DNA of 64,000 bases from Actinomycetes bacterium (lineage in GTDB: Bacteria > Actinomycetota > Actinomycetes > S36-B12), in assembly GCA_024641635.1 (NCBI GenBank), contig JAHECS010000002.1, forward strand, positions 1 to 64,000, given 5' to 3'. The position numbers were made by a program, and so were the translations under genes. Shown here piece after piece: positions 29,415-36,620 of the stretch. Position 1 is the stretch's first letter; each line of letters starts with the position of its first letter. Under the pieces are notes generated by a model. That model did not search any database, had not been told where the DNA came from, and saw only the letters and a list, made by a program, of their open reading frames with translations.

Positions 29415-30881
29415 TCAGCCCCTCGGATAGAAGGGCGGGAGCTGGGCGTCGATGTTCACCCAGATCGCCTTCGGCTCGGTGTACTCGCGCATGGCCTCGA
29501 AGCCCATCTCGCGGCCGTATCCGGACACGCCGACGCCGCCGAAGGGTGAGCCCGGGTTCACCCGCTTGTACGAGTTGATCCAGACCATTCCCGCGCGCAG
29601 CTCACGCGCCGTCGCGTGGGCGCGGCTCAAGTTGTTGGTCCACAGGCCGCCACCCAGGCCGTAGTCGACGGAGTTCGCGATCTCCAGGGCCTCCGCATCG
29701 GTGCGGAAGGTGTGCACCGTCATGAACGGGCCGAAGACCTCCTCGCAGGCAACGCGGGCGCTCGGGTCGACGCTGACGACGGTGGGCTCGACGTAGCAGC
29801 CGTTCGCCAGGGCCGGGTCGTCGGGTGCCTTGCCCCCGGTGAGGATCTGGCCCCCGTCCTCGATCGCCTTCTCCACGTACGAGAGCACGCGGTCTCGGTG
29901 CAGCGTCGAGGTGAGCGGCCCCATCTCCGTGGTCGGATCCTTCGGGTCCCCGACCTTGATGCTGCGAGCGAGCGCGGTGAACCGCTCGAGGAACTCCTCC
30001 GCGACCGACTCGTGGATGATCAGGCGTGAGGCGGCGATGCACGCCTGGCCCTGGTTGTGGAAGATGCCGAACGCCGTCCCTCCGACTGCCGCGGCGATGT
30101 TGGCGTCCTCGAACACGATGTTGGCGCCCTTGCCGCCGAGCTCGAGATGCACCTGCTTGAGCGTGTCGGCCGCACTCCGCGCCACGTTCTTGCCGACCGC
30201 GGTGCTGCCGGTGAAGGACACCTTGGCGATGCCGGGGTGCTCGACGATCCGCTGGCCTGCCGTGGCCCCGTACCCGGGCAGGATGTTGACGACCCCCGGC
30301 GGGAACCCGACCTCGGCCATGAGCTCCCCGATGCGCAGCGCGCTCATCGGTGTGAGCTCCGCCGGCTTCATCACGATGGTGTTCCCCGCAGCGAGGGCGG
30401 GCGCCATCTTCCAGCTGCAGAACATGACCGGGAAGTTCCACGGGACGATCTGGCCGACGACGCCCAGCGGCTCGGGTGTGACGTAGTCGAGGAAGCCGGC
30501 CTCGACCGGGACGACCGACCCCTGGAACTTGTCGGCCATGCCGCCGAAGTAGCGGAAGGTCGCGGCCGTGCGCGGGACGTCCAGATTGCTGGTGTCCCGC
30601 AGCGGGTGCCCCGTGTCGCGGGTCTCGAGGAGCGCGAGGTTCGCAGCGTCAGCCTCGATCGCGTCTGCGAGCTTCAGCAGCAGTCGGCCACGTTCGGCCG
30701 CGGGCATCCGACGCCAGCCGGCCTTCGCCTCGGTCGCGGCGACGACGGCGCGGTCGATGTCGGCCTCCTTGGCCTCCGCGACCTGCGCGAGCAGGGAACC
30801 GTCATGCGGATCCAGCACATCGATCGTCGCGCCGTCGAGGGCGTCCACGAACTCGCCGCCGATGAGGAGCTTGGTCTGCAT
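29415..30881 (-). CDS. Aldehyde dehydrogenase, probable 4-hydroxymuconic semialdehyde dehydrogenase
   Basis: The 488-residue NAD(P)-dependent ALDH has the nucleotide-binding VSFTGSTAVGK, the general-base glutamate in HLELGGKGAN and the catalytic cysteine in FHNQGQACIA. Sequence alone would allow many aldehydes. Its place directly after the hydroquinone dioxygenase subunits and in one operon with maleylacetate reductase matches HapE/PnpE, which oxidises 4-hydroxymuconic semialdehyde to maleylacetate. AAGGA lies 6 nt before the second ATG of an ATGATG pair (30881); the first, at 30884, is a close alternative. A strong hairpin precedes it. Confidence 0.9.
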   Translation of the reverse strand: MQTKLLIGGEFVDALDGATIDVLDPHDGSLLAQVAEAKEADIDRAVVAATEAKAGWRRMPAAERGRLLLKLADAIEADAANLALLETRDTGHPLRDTSNLDVPRTAATFRYFGGMADKFQGSVVPVEAGFLDYVTPEPLGVVGQIVPWNFPVMFCSWKMAPALAAGNTIVMKPAELTPMSALRIGELMAEVGFPPGVVNILPGYGATAGQRIVEHPGIAKVSFTGSTAVGKNVARSAADTLKQVHLELGGKGANIVFEDANIAAAVGGTAFGIFHNQGQACIAASRLIIHESVAEEFLERFTALARSIKVGDPKDPTTEMGPLTSTLHRDRVLSYVEKAIEDGGQILTGGKAPDDPALANGCYVEPTVVSVDPSARVACEEVFGPFMTVHTFRTDAEALEIANSVDYGLGGGLWTNNLSRAHATARELRAGMVWINSYKRVNPGSPFGGVGVSGYGREMGFEAMREYTEPKAIWVNIDAQLPPFYPRG

Positions 30882-30905
30882 CATCCGTCCTTCGCCTGTG
30901 CAGGA

Positions 30906-30940
30906 CGATCCGGCCGGCAGGTCGTCAACCGGCCGGATCG
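30906..30940 (-). terminator. Intercistronic hairpin between hapD and the aldehyde dehydrogenase
   Basis: CGATCCGGCCGG at 30906-30917 pairs perfectly with CCGGCCGGATCG at 30929-30940 around an 11-nt loop, in the 75-nt gap after the hapD stop. There is no T tract. It may be a partial terminator, an RNA-processing site or a 3'-end stabiliser that sets a higher level of the dioxygenase subunits than of the downstream enzymes. Confidence 0.7.
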
Positions 30941-30956
30941 GCTGCCATGACAATCG

Positions 30957-31943
30957 CTAGAACTCGACCGGGTAGGTCGGCGCCTGACCGCTCGCGATGA
31001 GCTCCGGCACCTTGCTGGAGTTGTTCTCCCACACCAGCAGCATCGAGCGCTTGGGCGAGTAGCCCTGGTGGCGGATGTCCGCCGGCATGGCGCAGACGTC
31101 ACCCGCCTTCATCAGCACGCGCGAGCGGATCGCGCCGGTGTCACGGTCCTCGACGTCCCAGTGGATCTGGTCGCTGAGCTGCACGAACCACTCGACCCGG
31201 TCGTTGCCGTGGATGATCGGGAGGATGTACTCCTCGGTCGTCGGGCAGAACAGCGAGTCCTTGCAGGCGCTGACGACGGACGGGTTCCACGTGACGTCGG
31301 ATCGCGACAGGTACGCGAACAGGTTGAACGCCACGACCTCGCCCTCGAAACCCGGCTCGGCCTCGACGACGGGCTCGCTCTGGTCCACGTCGAGGAAGTG
31401 GCGGTTGATCCGGAAGCCGGACTCGTCCGAGCGGATCTGCTCGTCTCCGGGGACCCCGACCATGCGCTGTGCGGCGACACGACGACGGGTGACGGCGCTG
31501 TTGTTGTCGCCGTTCTTGATGCCCCATGCTGCGCCCGTCTCGTGCGGCGACGCGAACGGGTCGAACGTCTCGTTGGTCCAGTCCGCGAGGATCGACTTGA
31601 AGGTCTCGCGGATGGCCGGAGTCTCGTGGTTCTCGCTGTAGTCGAGTTCGGCCTTGCGGTAGGAGTCGTTGTAGCGGCCCGCGAAGATGTCGACGGTGCC
31701 GTAGTGGTTGACGGTGCCGAAGACCCCGTCGAAGTTGACGATTCCGTAGAAGAAGTCCCACGCCACGTCGCGCTGGAGCGCCCGCAGGAAGGCGTCGACG
31801 CTCATGACGTGGTGCCCGGTCGGCCACGTGATGTAGACGAAGTACTCGTCCCGGCGGAACTGGAACTCGCCGAGGGTGAAGGAGAAGTACCCCTCCGCGT
31901 TCGGGGTCTCGGACTGGTTGACCTGGGTGTCGGTGACGGTCAT
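30957..31943 (-). CDS. hapD: Hydroquinone 1,2-dioxygenase large subunit
   Basis: The 328-residue protein matches the large subunit of two-subunit (type II) hydroquinone dioxygenases HapD/PnpD. The sequence around IIHGNDRVEW gives H245, N247 and E251, with a further histidine, H292, in ADIRHQGYSP. From memory of the PnpCD structure, the Fe(II) ligands are His256, Asn258, Glu262 and His303, the same spacing (+2, +6, +47) as here. The enzyme opens hydroquinone between C1 and C2 to 4-hydroxymuconic semialdehyde. The ATG at 31943 has AGGAGA upstream and follows the small-subunit gene by 22 nt. Confidence 0.88.
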   Translation of the reverse strand: MTVTDTQVNQSETPNAEGYFSFTLGEFQFRRDEYFVYITWPTGHHVMSVDAFLRALQRDVAWDFFYGIVNFDGVFGTVNHYGTVDIFAGRYNDSYRKAELDYSENHETPAIRETFKSILADWTNETFDPFASPHETGAAWGIKNGDNNSAVTRRRVAAQRMVGVPGDEQIRSDESGFRINRHFLDVDQSEPVVEAEPGFEGEVVAFNLFAYLSRSDVTWNPSVVSACKDSLFCPTTEEYILPIIHGNDRVEWFVQLSDQIHWDVEDRDTGAIRSRVLMKAGDVCAMPADIRHQGYSPKRSMLLVWENNSSKVPELIASGQAPTYPVEF

Positions 31944-31965
31944 GGTGTCAATGTCTCCTGTCGGC

Positions 31966-32496
31966 TCAGACGGTCTGGCAGATCTCGGCCCAGCGGTACT
32001 GGGTGTCGGGCCCGGCGATGGTCTGCATCATCAGGACGCTCGGAGCCGCCGCGACGAAGCGGTATGCGGCGCCGGCCGGCAGCAGTACCTGGTGGCCGCG
32101 TGACAGCGTCACCCTTCCCATCTTCGCCCCGACGGGGTCGCCGTCGAGTGCGACGGATCCCTCGGCGTCGGCGGGCAGCGGCGAGGACTCGAGCTTGACC
32201 AGCTCGACGCTGACCTGCCCGTCCATGCACACCGCGAACTCGTCGTGCGCGGCCGTTCGCCAGGGCGAGGTGCCCTCGGCGCGAACGGCCTCGAGGACGT
32301 ACTCGAAGTTCTTCGCGACCGCGACCTTCTCCCACGGCTTGCTCATGCTCGCCACCTCGAACACGTTCGAGAAGGCGTAGTGCCTCGCGTCGTCGTTGAC
32401 GAGCTCGACGCCACCCTTGTCGAACGAGTCCAGTGACCCGAAGACGGTGGTGTAGGACGACTGCTCGACGCCGCCACCCCTGGTCGGATTGCCCAT
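31966..32496 (-). CDS. hapC: Hydroquinone 1,2-dioxygenase small subunit
   Basis: The 176-residue protein is cupin-like (EFAVCMDGQVSVELVKLE, GHQVLLPAGAAYRFVA). Its size and position fit the small subunit HapC/PnpC (about 160-180 residues) that pairs with the 328-residue large subunit encoded just downstream. In PnpCD the small subunit is also a cupin and helps shape the active site without holding the iron. The ATG at 32496 has GGAGGACA 5-7 nt upstream. It is the first gene of the degradation operon, divergent from the IclR-type regulator. Confidence 0.82.
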   Translation of the reverse strand: MGNPTRGGGVEQSSYTTVFGSLDSFDKGGVELVNDDARHYAFSNVFEVASMSKPWEKVAVAKNFEYVLEAVRAEGTSPWRTAAHDEFAVCMDGQVSVELVKLESSPLPADAEGSVALDGDPVGAKMGRVTLSRGHQVLLPAGAAYRFVAAAPSVLMMQTIAGPDTQYRWAEICQTV

Positions 32497-32533
32497 GTGC
32501 CTGTCCTCCAGAATGTTCGTAATGCGCACAGAA

Positions 32534-32548
32534 GTTCGCTCTCAGAAC
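32534..32548. promoter_or_regulatory. Candidate IclR-type operator 1 (GTTC-N7-GAAC)
   Basis: GTTCGCTCTCAGAAC, extended by one further pair (A/T) on each side, is a 15-bp inverted repeat 38 bp upstream of hapC. Its GTTCG start and length resemble operators of PcaR/PcaU/PobR-type IclR regulators. A second repeat with the same geometry lies exactly 84 bp away. Candidate only. Confidence 0.55.
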
Positions 32549-32617
32549 TCATCGTGGTGCCTGGCGCTTCGCGCGTCAAGGGAAATGGTGAAAATGCTGT
32601 GCGCATGTCGAGCATCT

Positions 32618-32632
32618 GTTCGGCATTCGAAC
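32618..32632. promoter_or_regulatory. Candidate IclR-type operator 2 (GTTCG-N5-CGAAC)
   Basis: GTTCGGCATTCGAAC is a perfect 5-bp-arm inverted repeat 20 bp upstream of the regulator's ATG and resembles known Pca-type IclR operators (GTTCGATAATCGCAC). Its position suggests autoregulation. The 84-bp centre-to-centre distance to operator 1 is eight helical turns. A longer inverted repeat, ATGCGCACAG (32522-32531) and CTGTGCGCAT (32597-32606), brackets most of the region. Confidence 0.6.
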
Positions 32633-32651
32633 GAACCGCTACTCTGGGCGC

Positions 32652-33452
32652 ATGCCCGACCCCGCGTCTCCCGAGCCCGAGCCGGATCGCCCGCCCGAGT
32701 TCGTCCAGTCCCTCGAACGCGGCCTGGCCGTCATCCGGGCCTTCTCCCACGACCGACCCCGGCTGACCCTCTCGGACGTCGCTCGGGAGACTGGCATGAC
32801 CCGCGCTGCCGCCCGCCGCTTCCTCATCACCCTGGAGTCGCTGGGGTACGTCTCGTCCGACGGACGGCTGTTCTCGCTGAGGCCCAGCGTCCTTCAGCTC
32901 GGCTACGCGTACCTGTCGTCCTTCTCCCTCGCCGAGATCGCGCAGGACCACCTCGAGGAGCTGGCGGAGGAACTGCACGAGTCCTGCTCCGCGTCCGTGC
33001 TCGACGGCGACGACATCGTCTACGTCGCACGGGCCTCGACCAACCGGATCATGACCATCGGGCTGTCGGTGGGCGCGCGCCTGCCGGCCTACTGCACGTC
33101 GATGGGGCGGGTCCTGCTCGCCGCGATGGACGCGGAGGCCATGGACCGCTACCTCGCGACGGCGAACCTCGAGGAGAGGACGGATCGGACCATCACGGAT
33201 CCGTCGTCCCTGCGCAACGAGCTGGTGCGAGTCCGCGAGCAGGGCTTCTGCGTTCTCGACCAGGAGCTCGAGGACGGCGTGCGCTCCGTGGCCGTGCCCG
33301 TTCGGGATGCCAGCGGCCGCGTGGTCGCGTCCATCAACACCTCGGCGCATGCCAGTCGCGTCACGACCGAGATCCTGAGCCGCGACTTCCTGCCACGGCT
33401 GCGCAACTGCGCCCGCCAGATCGACGTCGACCTCGCCGGCCGCCAGTACTAG
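32652..33452 (+). CDS. IclR-family transcriptional regulator (PcaR/PcaU-like)
   Basis: This 266-residue regulator has an N-terminal winged helix (FVQSLERGLAVIRAF, TLSDVARETGMTRAAARRFL, LESLGYVSSDG) and the C-terminal IclR effector domain (SCSASVLDGDDIVYVARAS, LPAYCTSMGRVLLA, LRNELVRVREQGFCVLDQEL). It resembles PcaR/CatR-type regulators of aromatic ring-cleavage genes, which usually activate in response to a pathway intermediate. Being divergent from the hapCD operon with two GTTC/GAAC repeats between them, it is the probable pathway-specific regulator. Confidence 0.92.
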   Translation: MPDPASPEPEPDRPPEFVQSLERGLAVIRAFSHDRPRLTLSDVARETGMTRAAARRFLITLESLGYVSSDGRLFSLRPSVLQLGYAYLSSFSLAEIAQDHLEELAEELHESCSASVLDGDDIVYVARASTNRIMTIGLSVGARLPAYCTSMGRVLLAAMDAEAMDRYLATANLEERTDRTITDPSSLRNELVRVREQGFCVLDQELEDGVRSVAVPVRDASGRVVASINTSAHASRVTTEILSRDFLPRLRNCARQIDVDLAGRQY

Positions 33453-33471
33453 CCCCCCTCCTCCCTTTCTC

Positions 33472-33535
33472 CGTTGAGTGCGGGGTTGTTGGGCACTTCA
33501 GGGTCCCTGAACGCCCAACAACCCCGCACTCAACG
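33472..33535. repeat. Palindromic repeat, copy A
   Basis: A 23-bp left arm beginning CGTTGAGTGCGGGGTTGTTG (33472-33494) pairs perfectly with the right arm (33513-33535). The 18-nt centre contains its own 15-bp palindrome, TTCAGGGTCCCTGAA. The right arm supplies the TGA stop codon of the DUF559 nuclease gene on the minus strand (33530-33532). The same arms recur at 34534-34597 and 50902-50963 with different loops. Confidence 0.95.
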
Positions 33536-34438
33536 AGCTGGACGCGGGGTCCAGCCTCGGGACCGGAGGGCGTCGCGGACCTGTTGGGCCAGCACCCACG
33601 GGCGCCGATGATCATCGGCCGTCGCCGTGATGACGATCCATCCGTGCTCCTGGAGCAGGTTGCGTCGTTGCGCGTCACGTCGACGCTGACCCTCCTCGAG
33701 ATGGACGAGGCCGTCGTACTCGACCGCGACGCGGAACTCCGGCCATGCCATGTCCACTCGCGCCAGCCAGCCGCCCGACTCGATCACGTCGTGGTTGCAC
33801 ACGGGGCGCGGCACACCTTCAGCCATCAGCTGCACCCGCGTCACGGACTCACCCGGCGAGGCCGCCGCGGGATCGAGGAGCGGGAACGCCCGCCGCGCCA
33901 CCGCGACGCCGCGACGCCGGTAGGCCCAGCGCAGCAGGGCGCGCAGCTCGGCGCTGGCCATCAACGAGCGGGCCAGCCCGAAATCGCCCATGGCAACCAC
34001 GTTTGCCACGGGCATCTCGGCAGCGCAGTCCAACCAGGTACGAGCGGGCGTGGTGACGCGCCGACCGTCGACCTCGGTCACGTGCTCCTCCGGGAGCCGC
34101 AGCCGCCGCCCGCGAACCCCCACGCGCTGCGGCTCCGCGGTACCGGCCGAGACTGCCAAGGACACCGGACGCTTGTCGACGTCCTGCATCCACGGCGGGA
34201 GCGGGAGCCCCCACAGCCGCGCGGCATCAACGTCGGTGACGACAGCACGATCGACGGCGCCGCTCAGCCCTGCATCGATGCGGTCGTGGTCACCCGGCTC
34301 GGCGCTGGTGTCGATCCTGACCCCGCGCGAGGGCGCTCGGAATCGCTTGGCGCGCAGCTCGTCGTACGTGAGGCCCGCGCCTCCGTCCCGCGTGACGCGA
34401 ACGATGCGGTCCCCGGTCGATTCTCCATCCACGGGCAC
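33530..34438 (-). CDS. DUF559 (Vsr-like) endonuclease-domain protein
   Basis: The 302-residue protein has an N-terminal DNA-binding-type region seen in AbiEi-like/DUF559 proteins (GLTYDELRAKRFRAPSRGVR) and a C-terminal PD-(D/E)XK nuclease-like domain. Candidate catalytic residues are E197 (SPGES), D229 (RVDMAW), E240 and D242 (VAVEYDG). DUF559 proteins are very common in actinobacteria, but their role is unknown; homing, repair or defence have been considered. The GTG at 34438 has only a weak Shine-Dalgarno, so the start is uncertain. The gene is bracketed by palindrome copies A and B, and copy A provides its stop codon. Confidence 0.8.
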   Translation of the reverse strand: MPVDGESTGDRIVRVTRDGGAGLTYDELRAKRFRAPSRGVRIDTSAEPGDHDRIDAGLSGAVDRAVVTDVDAARLWGLPLPPWMQDVDKRPVSLAVSAGTAEPQRVGVRGRRLRLPEEHVTEVDGRRVTTPARTWLDCAAEMPVANVVAMGDFGLARSLMASAELRALLRWAYRRRGVAVARRAFPLLDPAAASPGESVTRVQLMAEGVPRPVCNHDVIESGGWLARVDMAWPEFRVAVEYDGLVHLEEGQRRRDAQRRNLLQEHGWIVITATADDHRRPWVLAQQVRDALRSRGWTPRPAR

Positions 34439-34533
34439 AGCAGAGCCCCGCGACGCACGTGGATCCCGACAGCGGAGAGTGCCTGTGCGCCGTCGACCAC
34501 CGTCGCTGCCCCCGTGGACAACCCGCTACCCCT

Positions 34534-34597
34534 CGTTGAGTGCGGAGTTGTTGGGCGTTCAGGGGTGCCAGAACGCCCAACAACCCCGCACTCAACG
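34534..34597. repeat. Palindromic repeat, copy B
   Basis: Arms of 27 bp (34534-34560 and 34571-34597) are complementary except for one A/C mismatch and enclose a 10-nt loop, AGGGGTGCCA. The outer 22 bp are the same sequence as in copy A. It lies 95 bp upstream of the DUF559 nuclease start and 11 bp downstream of the LLM-like gene stop. Confidence 0.95.
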
Positions 34598-34608
34598 AAG
34601 AAGGGGGG

Positions 34609-35187
34609 TTAGCGGTCGAACAGGGCGGGCGTCGCGCCGACAACCAGCGCCTTCACCTGCGCGAGGACGTCCGCGACATCAAGCTCATGCGGCACCGTCA
34701 CGAGCAGCACCTCCGCACCCGCCCGAGCGAGTTCGAGCACCTGCTCCTGGGCCTGCTCGAACGTGCCGAAGATGCCGGACTCGCGCGGGTGCGCGTCGCC
34801 CACGAACCGAGGATCACGGTCGGCTCGAGCCACCGCCTCGTTGAACGTCCGTCCGATCGAGATCGGCACGGCCACGATGAGCGGACGAGCGTCCTCGAGC
34901 TCGTCCAGCCGTTCGCGGGCACGGCGCACGAGCGCGGAGTCGTTCCTGCGCACGATGCCGACGTTGTCCGATCCGTCGTCCACGACGAGCATCGCCGGCG
35001 ACGCGGCTTCCATGAGGCGCTCGATCTCCACCGGATCGAGGTTGCTGCCCTCGGGGAGCGGAACATGGACGGCGAGGTATCCGAGACGCCCAGCGAGCCG
35101 GGCGACCAGCTCGCGCTCCGTCGGGTCGGCGTCGGCCCGGAGCATCACGGCCAGGTCGAGCAGCTGAGCGGCCACGCCCCTCCTCAT
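34609..35187 (-). CDS. LLM-like TIM-barrel protein under a candidate SOS promoter
   Basis: This 192-residue protein resembles a shortened luciferase-like (LLM) TIM barrel: LLDLAVMLRADADPTERE and LARLAGRLGY-like opening (VARLAGRLGYLAVHVPL), then the typical C-terminal GTFEQAQEQVLELARAGAE. At 192 residues it is far shorter than the usual ~300, so flavin or F420 binding is doubtful. The ATG at 35187 follows TATAAG by 6 nt, which would give a leaderless mRNA. A LexA-type box sits just upstream. A GTG at 35175, after AGGAGG, is an alternative start. Function unknown. Confidence 0.6.
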   Translation of the reverse strand: MRRGVAAQLLDLAVMLRADADPTERELVARLAGRLGYLAVHVPLPEGSNLDPVEIERLMEAASPAMLVVDDGSDNVGIVRRNDSALVRRARERLDELEDARPLIVAVPISIGRTFNEAVARADRDPRFVGDAHPRESGIFGTFEQAQEQVLELARAGAEVLLVTVPHELDVADVLAQVKALVVGATPALFDR

Positions 35188-35200
35188 GAAGTTCTTATAG

Positions 35201-35214
35201 CGAACACTTGTTCG
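35201..35214. promoter_or_regulatory. LexA/SOS box with divergent leaderless promoters
   Basis: CGAACACTTGTTCG is a perfect match to the Gram-positive LexA box CGAAC-N4-GTTCG (read on the minus strand, CGAACAAGTGTTCG fits CGAACRNRYGTTCG). On the minus strand a TATAAG -10 (35194-35199) begins 1 nt after it. On the plus strand TTGTTC (35208-35213) with TAGGCT 18 nt later (35232-35237) could form -35/-10 elements, placing the transcription start at the GTG of the CoxE-like gene. LexA bound here would block both directions. Confidence 0.75.
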
Positions 35215-35243
35215 TCACGCGCACGCAAGGTTAGGCTCTCGCC

Positions 35244-36608
35244 GTGGCCACCGCAACCATTCCCCCGATCGAGGGGGTGCCCGCCGCGATCCTGGAGATG
35301 GTCCGGCGCCTGCGCGCCGGCGGGCTACCGGTGTCCACCAGTGAGGCCCTCGACGCGGTGGCCGCGGTCTCCGCGATCGACTTCGACGCACGGCCGGACG
35401 TGCGGACCGCACTCAAGGCCACCCTCGTCAAGGACACGTCGCACGAGGTCCTCTTCGAACGGTCCTTCGAGGCTGTCTTCCCCCGCGTCCGCCGCGACCG
35501 CGGCGGGGAGGCCTCCGGGTCAGGCAGCGCGAAGGAGGCGGGGGACGAGCAGCTCATGGACGACCTCGTCCGGGCGATGCGCGACGGGGACCTGTCCCAG
35601 ATCGACGAGCTGCTCGACGAGGCCGTCCAGCGATATGCCGGCACAGACAAGCACACCTCCACCGCGGGCCACCACACCCAGCGGGCGCTGCGACGCATGA
35701 ACGTGCCGAGCCTCTACCGCCGCTACCTCGAGCAGGGCGACAGCGACTCGGCCTACGACCGCGCCATCGACGCCGCCGAGGCGACCGCCATGCTGGAGTC
35801 GATGAAGGTCCGGATGGAGGACCTCGTCTCGGGCCAGCTGCGCGACACCGGGCGCGACGCCTCCCAGAGCCTCGAGGACCCGGAGGACCGGCCGCTGCTG
35901 CTGGCCGGAGCCGACGAGCTGGCCGCCATGCGTCAGGCGATGCGTCCGTTGGCCCGCCGGCTCGCCACGCGTCTGGGCAACCGGCGCCGACGTGGGACAG
36001 CCGGGCTCGACATGCGACGGACAATCCGGGCGTCCATGGGCACCGGCGGCGTCCCGGTTCAGCCGGTCCTTCGTCGCAAGCGGCCGACCAAGCCCGATCT
36101 CATCGTCCTGTGCGACGTGTCCGGATCGACGGCCGAGTTCGCGCCCTTCACGCTCACCCTGCTGCACGCGGTCCACCAGGAGTTCCGTCGCGTGCGCTCG
36201 TTCGTCTTCGTCGACGGCATCGTCGAGATCACCGACATCCTCGCCAGCTCCCCCGGGGTACTCGATCCGCGTCAGCTCCTCGGCCGCAGGGGACTGGTCG
36301 TGCGGGACGGGCGCAGCGACTACCGGCACGTGCTCGCCACGTTCCTCGACACGTGGGGGGACTCCGTCACGGCCAAGACGACGATGATCATCGCCGGGGA
36401 CACCCGATCGCATCGACGCGAGTCCGCCGTCGCCGAGCTGGCCGAGCTCCAGCACCGGGCCCGCCGCCTGTACTGGCTCAACCCGGAGCCACGGCACGAG
36501 TGGGACACCCTCGACTCATGCGCGACCGAGTACGGCAACCACTGCACCGACTTCTTCGAGGTCTCCACCATCCGGCAGCTCATCGGCGCGGTCACGCAGA
36601 TCGTGTGA
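35244..36608 (+). CDS. VWA-domain protein, CoxE-like
   Basis: The 454-residue protein combines a helical N-terminal region (VPAAILEMVRRLRAGGLPVS is the typical opening of CoxE/COG3552 proteins) with a C-terminal von Willebrand factor A domain. That domain has the MIDAS motif DVSGST and a downstream SDYRHVLATFLDTWGD. CoxE-like proteins work with a MoxR/CoxD AAA+ ATPase as a chaperone pair; in aerobic CO dehydrogenase they help insert the metal cofactor. The ATPase is at 37808-38686 on the other strand, and no CO dehydrogenase structural genes are present, so the client is unknown. The GTG start is probably leaderless. Confidence 0.85.
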   Translation: MATATIPPIEGVPAAILEMVRRLRAGGLPVSTSEALDAVAAVSAIDFDARPDVRTALKATLVKDTSHEVLFERSFEAVFPRVRRDRGGEASGSGSAKEAGDEQLMDDLVRAMRDGDLSQIDELLDEAVQRYAGTDKHTSTAGHHTQRALRRMNVPSLYRRYLEQGDSDSAYDRAIDAAEATAMLESMKVRMEDLVSGQLRDTGRDASQSLEDPEDRPLLLAGADELAAMRQAMRPLARRLATRLGNRRRRGTAGLDMRRTIRASMGTGGVPVQPVLRRKRPTKPDLIVLCDVSGSTAEFAPFTLTLLHAVHQEFRRVRSFVFVDGIVEITDILASSPGVLDPRQLLGRRGLVVRDGRSDYRHVLATFLDTWGDSVTAKTTMIIAGDTRSHRRESAVAELAELQHRARRLYWLNPEPRHEWDTLDSCATEYGNHCTDFFEVSTIRQLIGAVTQIV

Positions 36609-36620
36609 CGGAACTGCGCC

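Noticed and set aside
32489-34612. 707-residue plus-strand frame spanning the IclR gene, both palindromes and the DUF559 gene
   Set aside because: It runs out of frame through the IclR gene and antisense to DUF559; the tail merely translates the palindromes.
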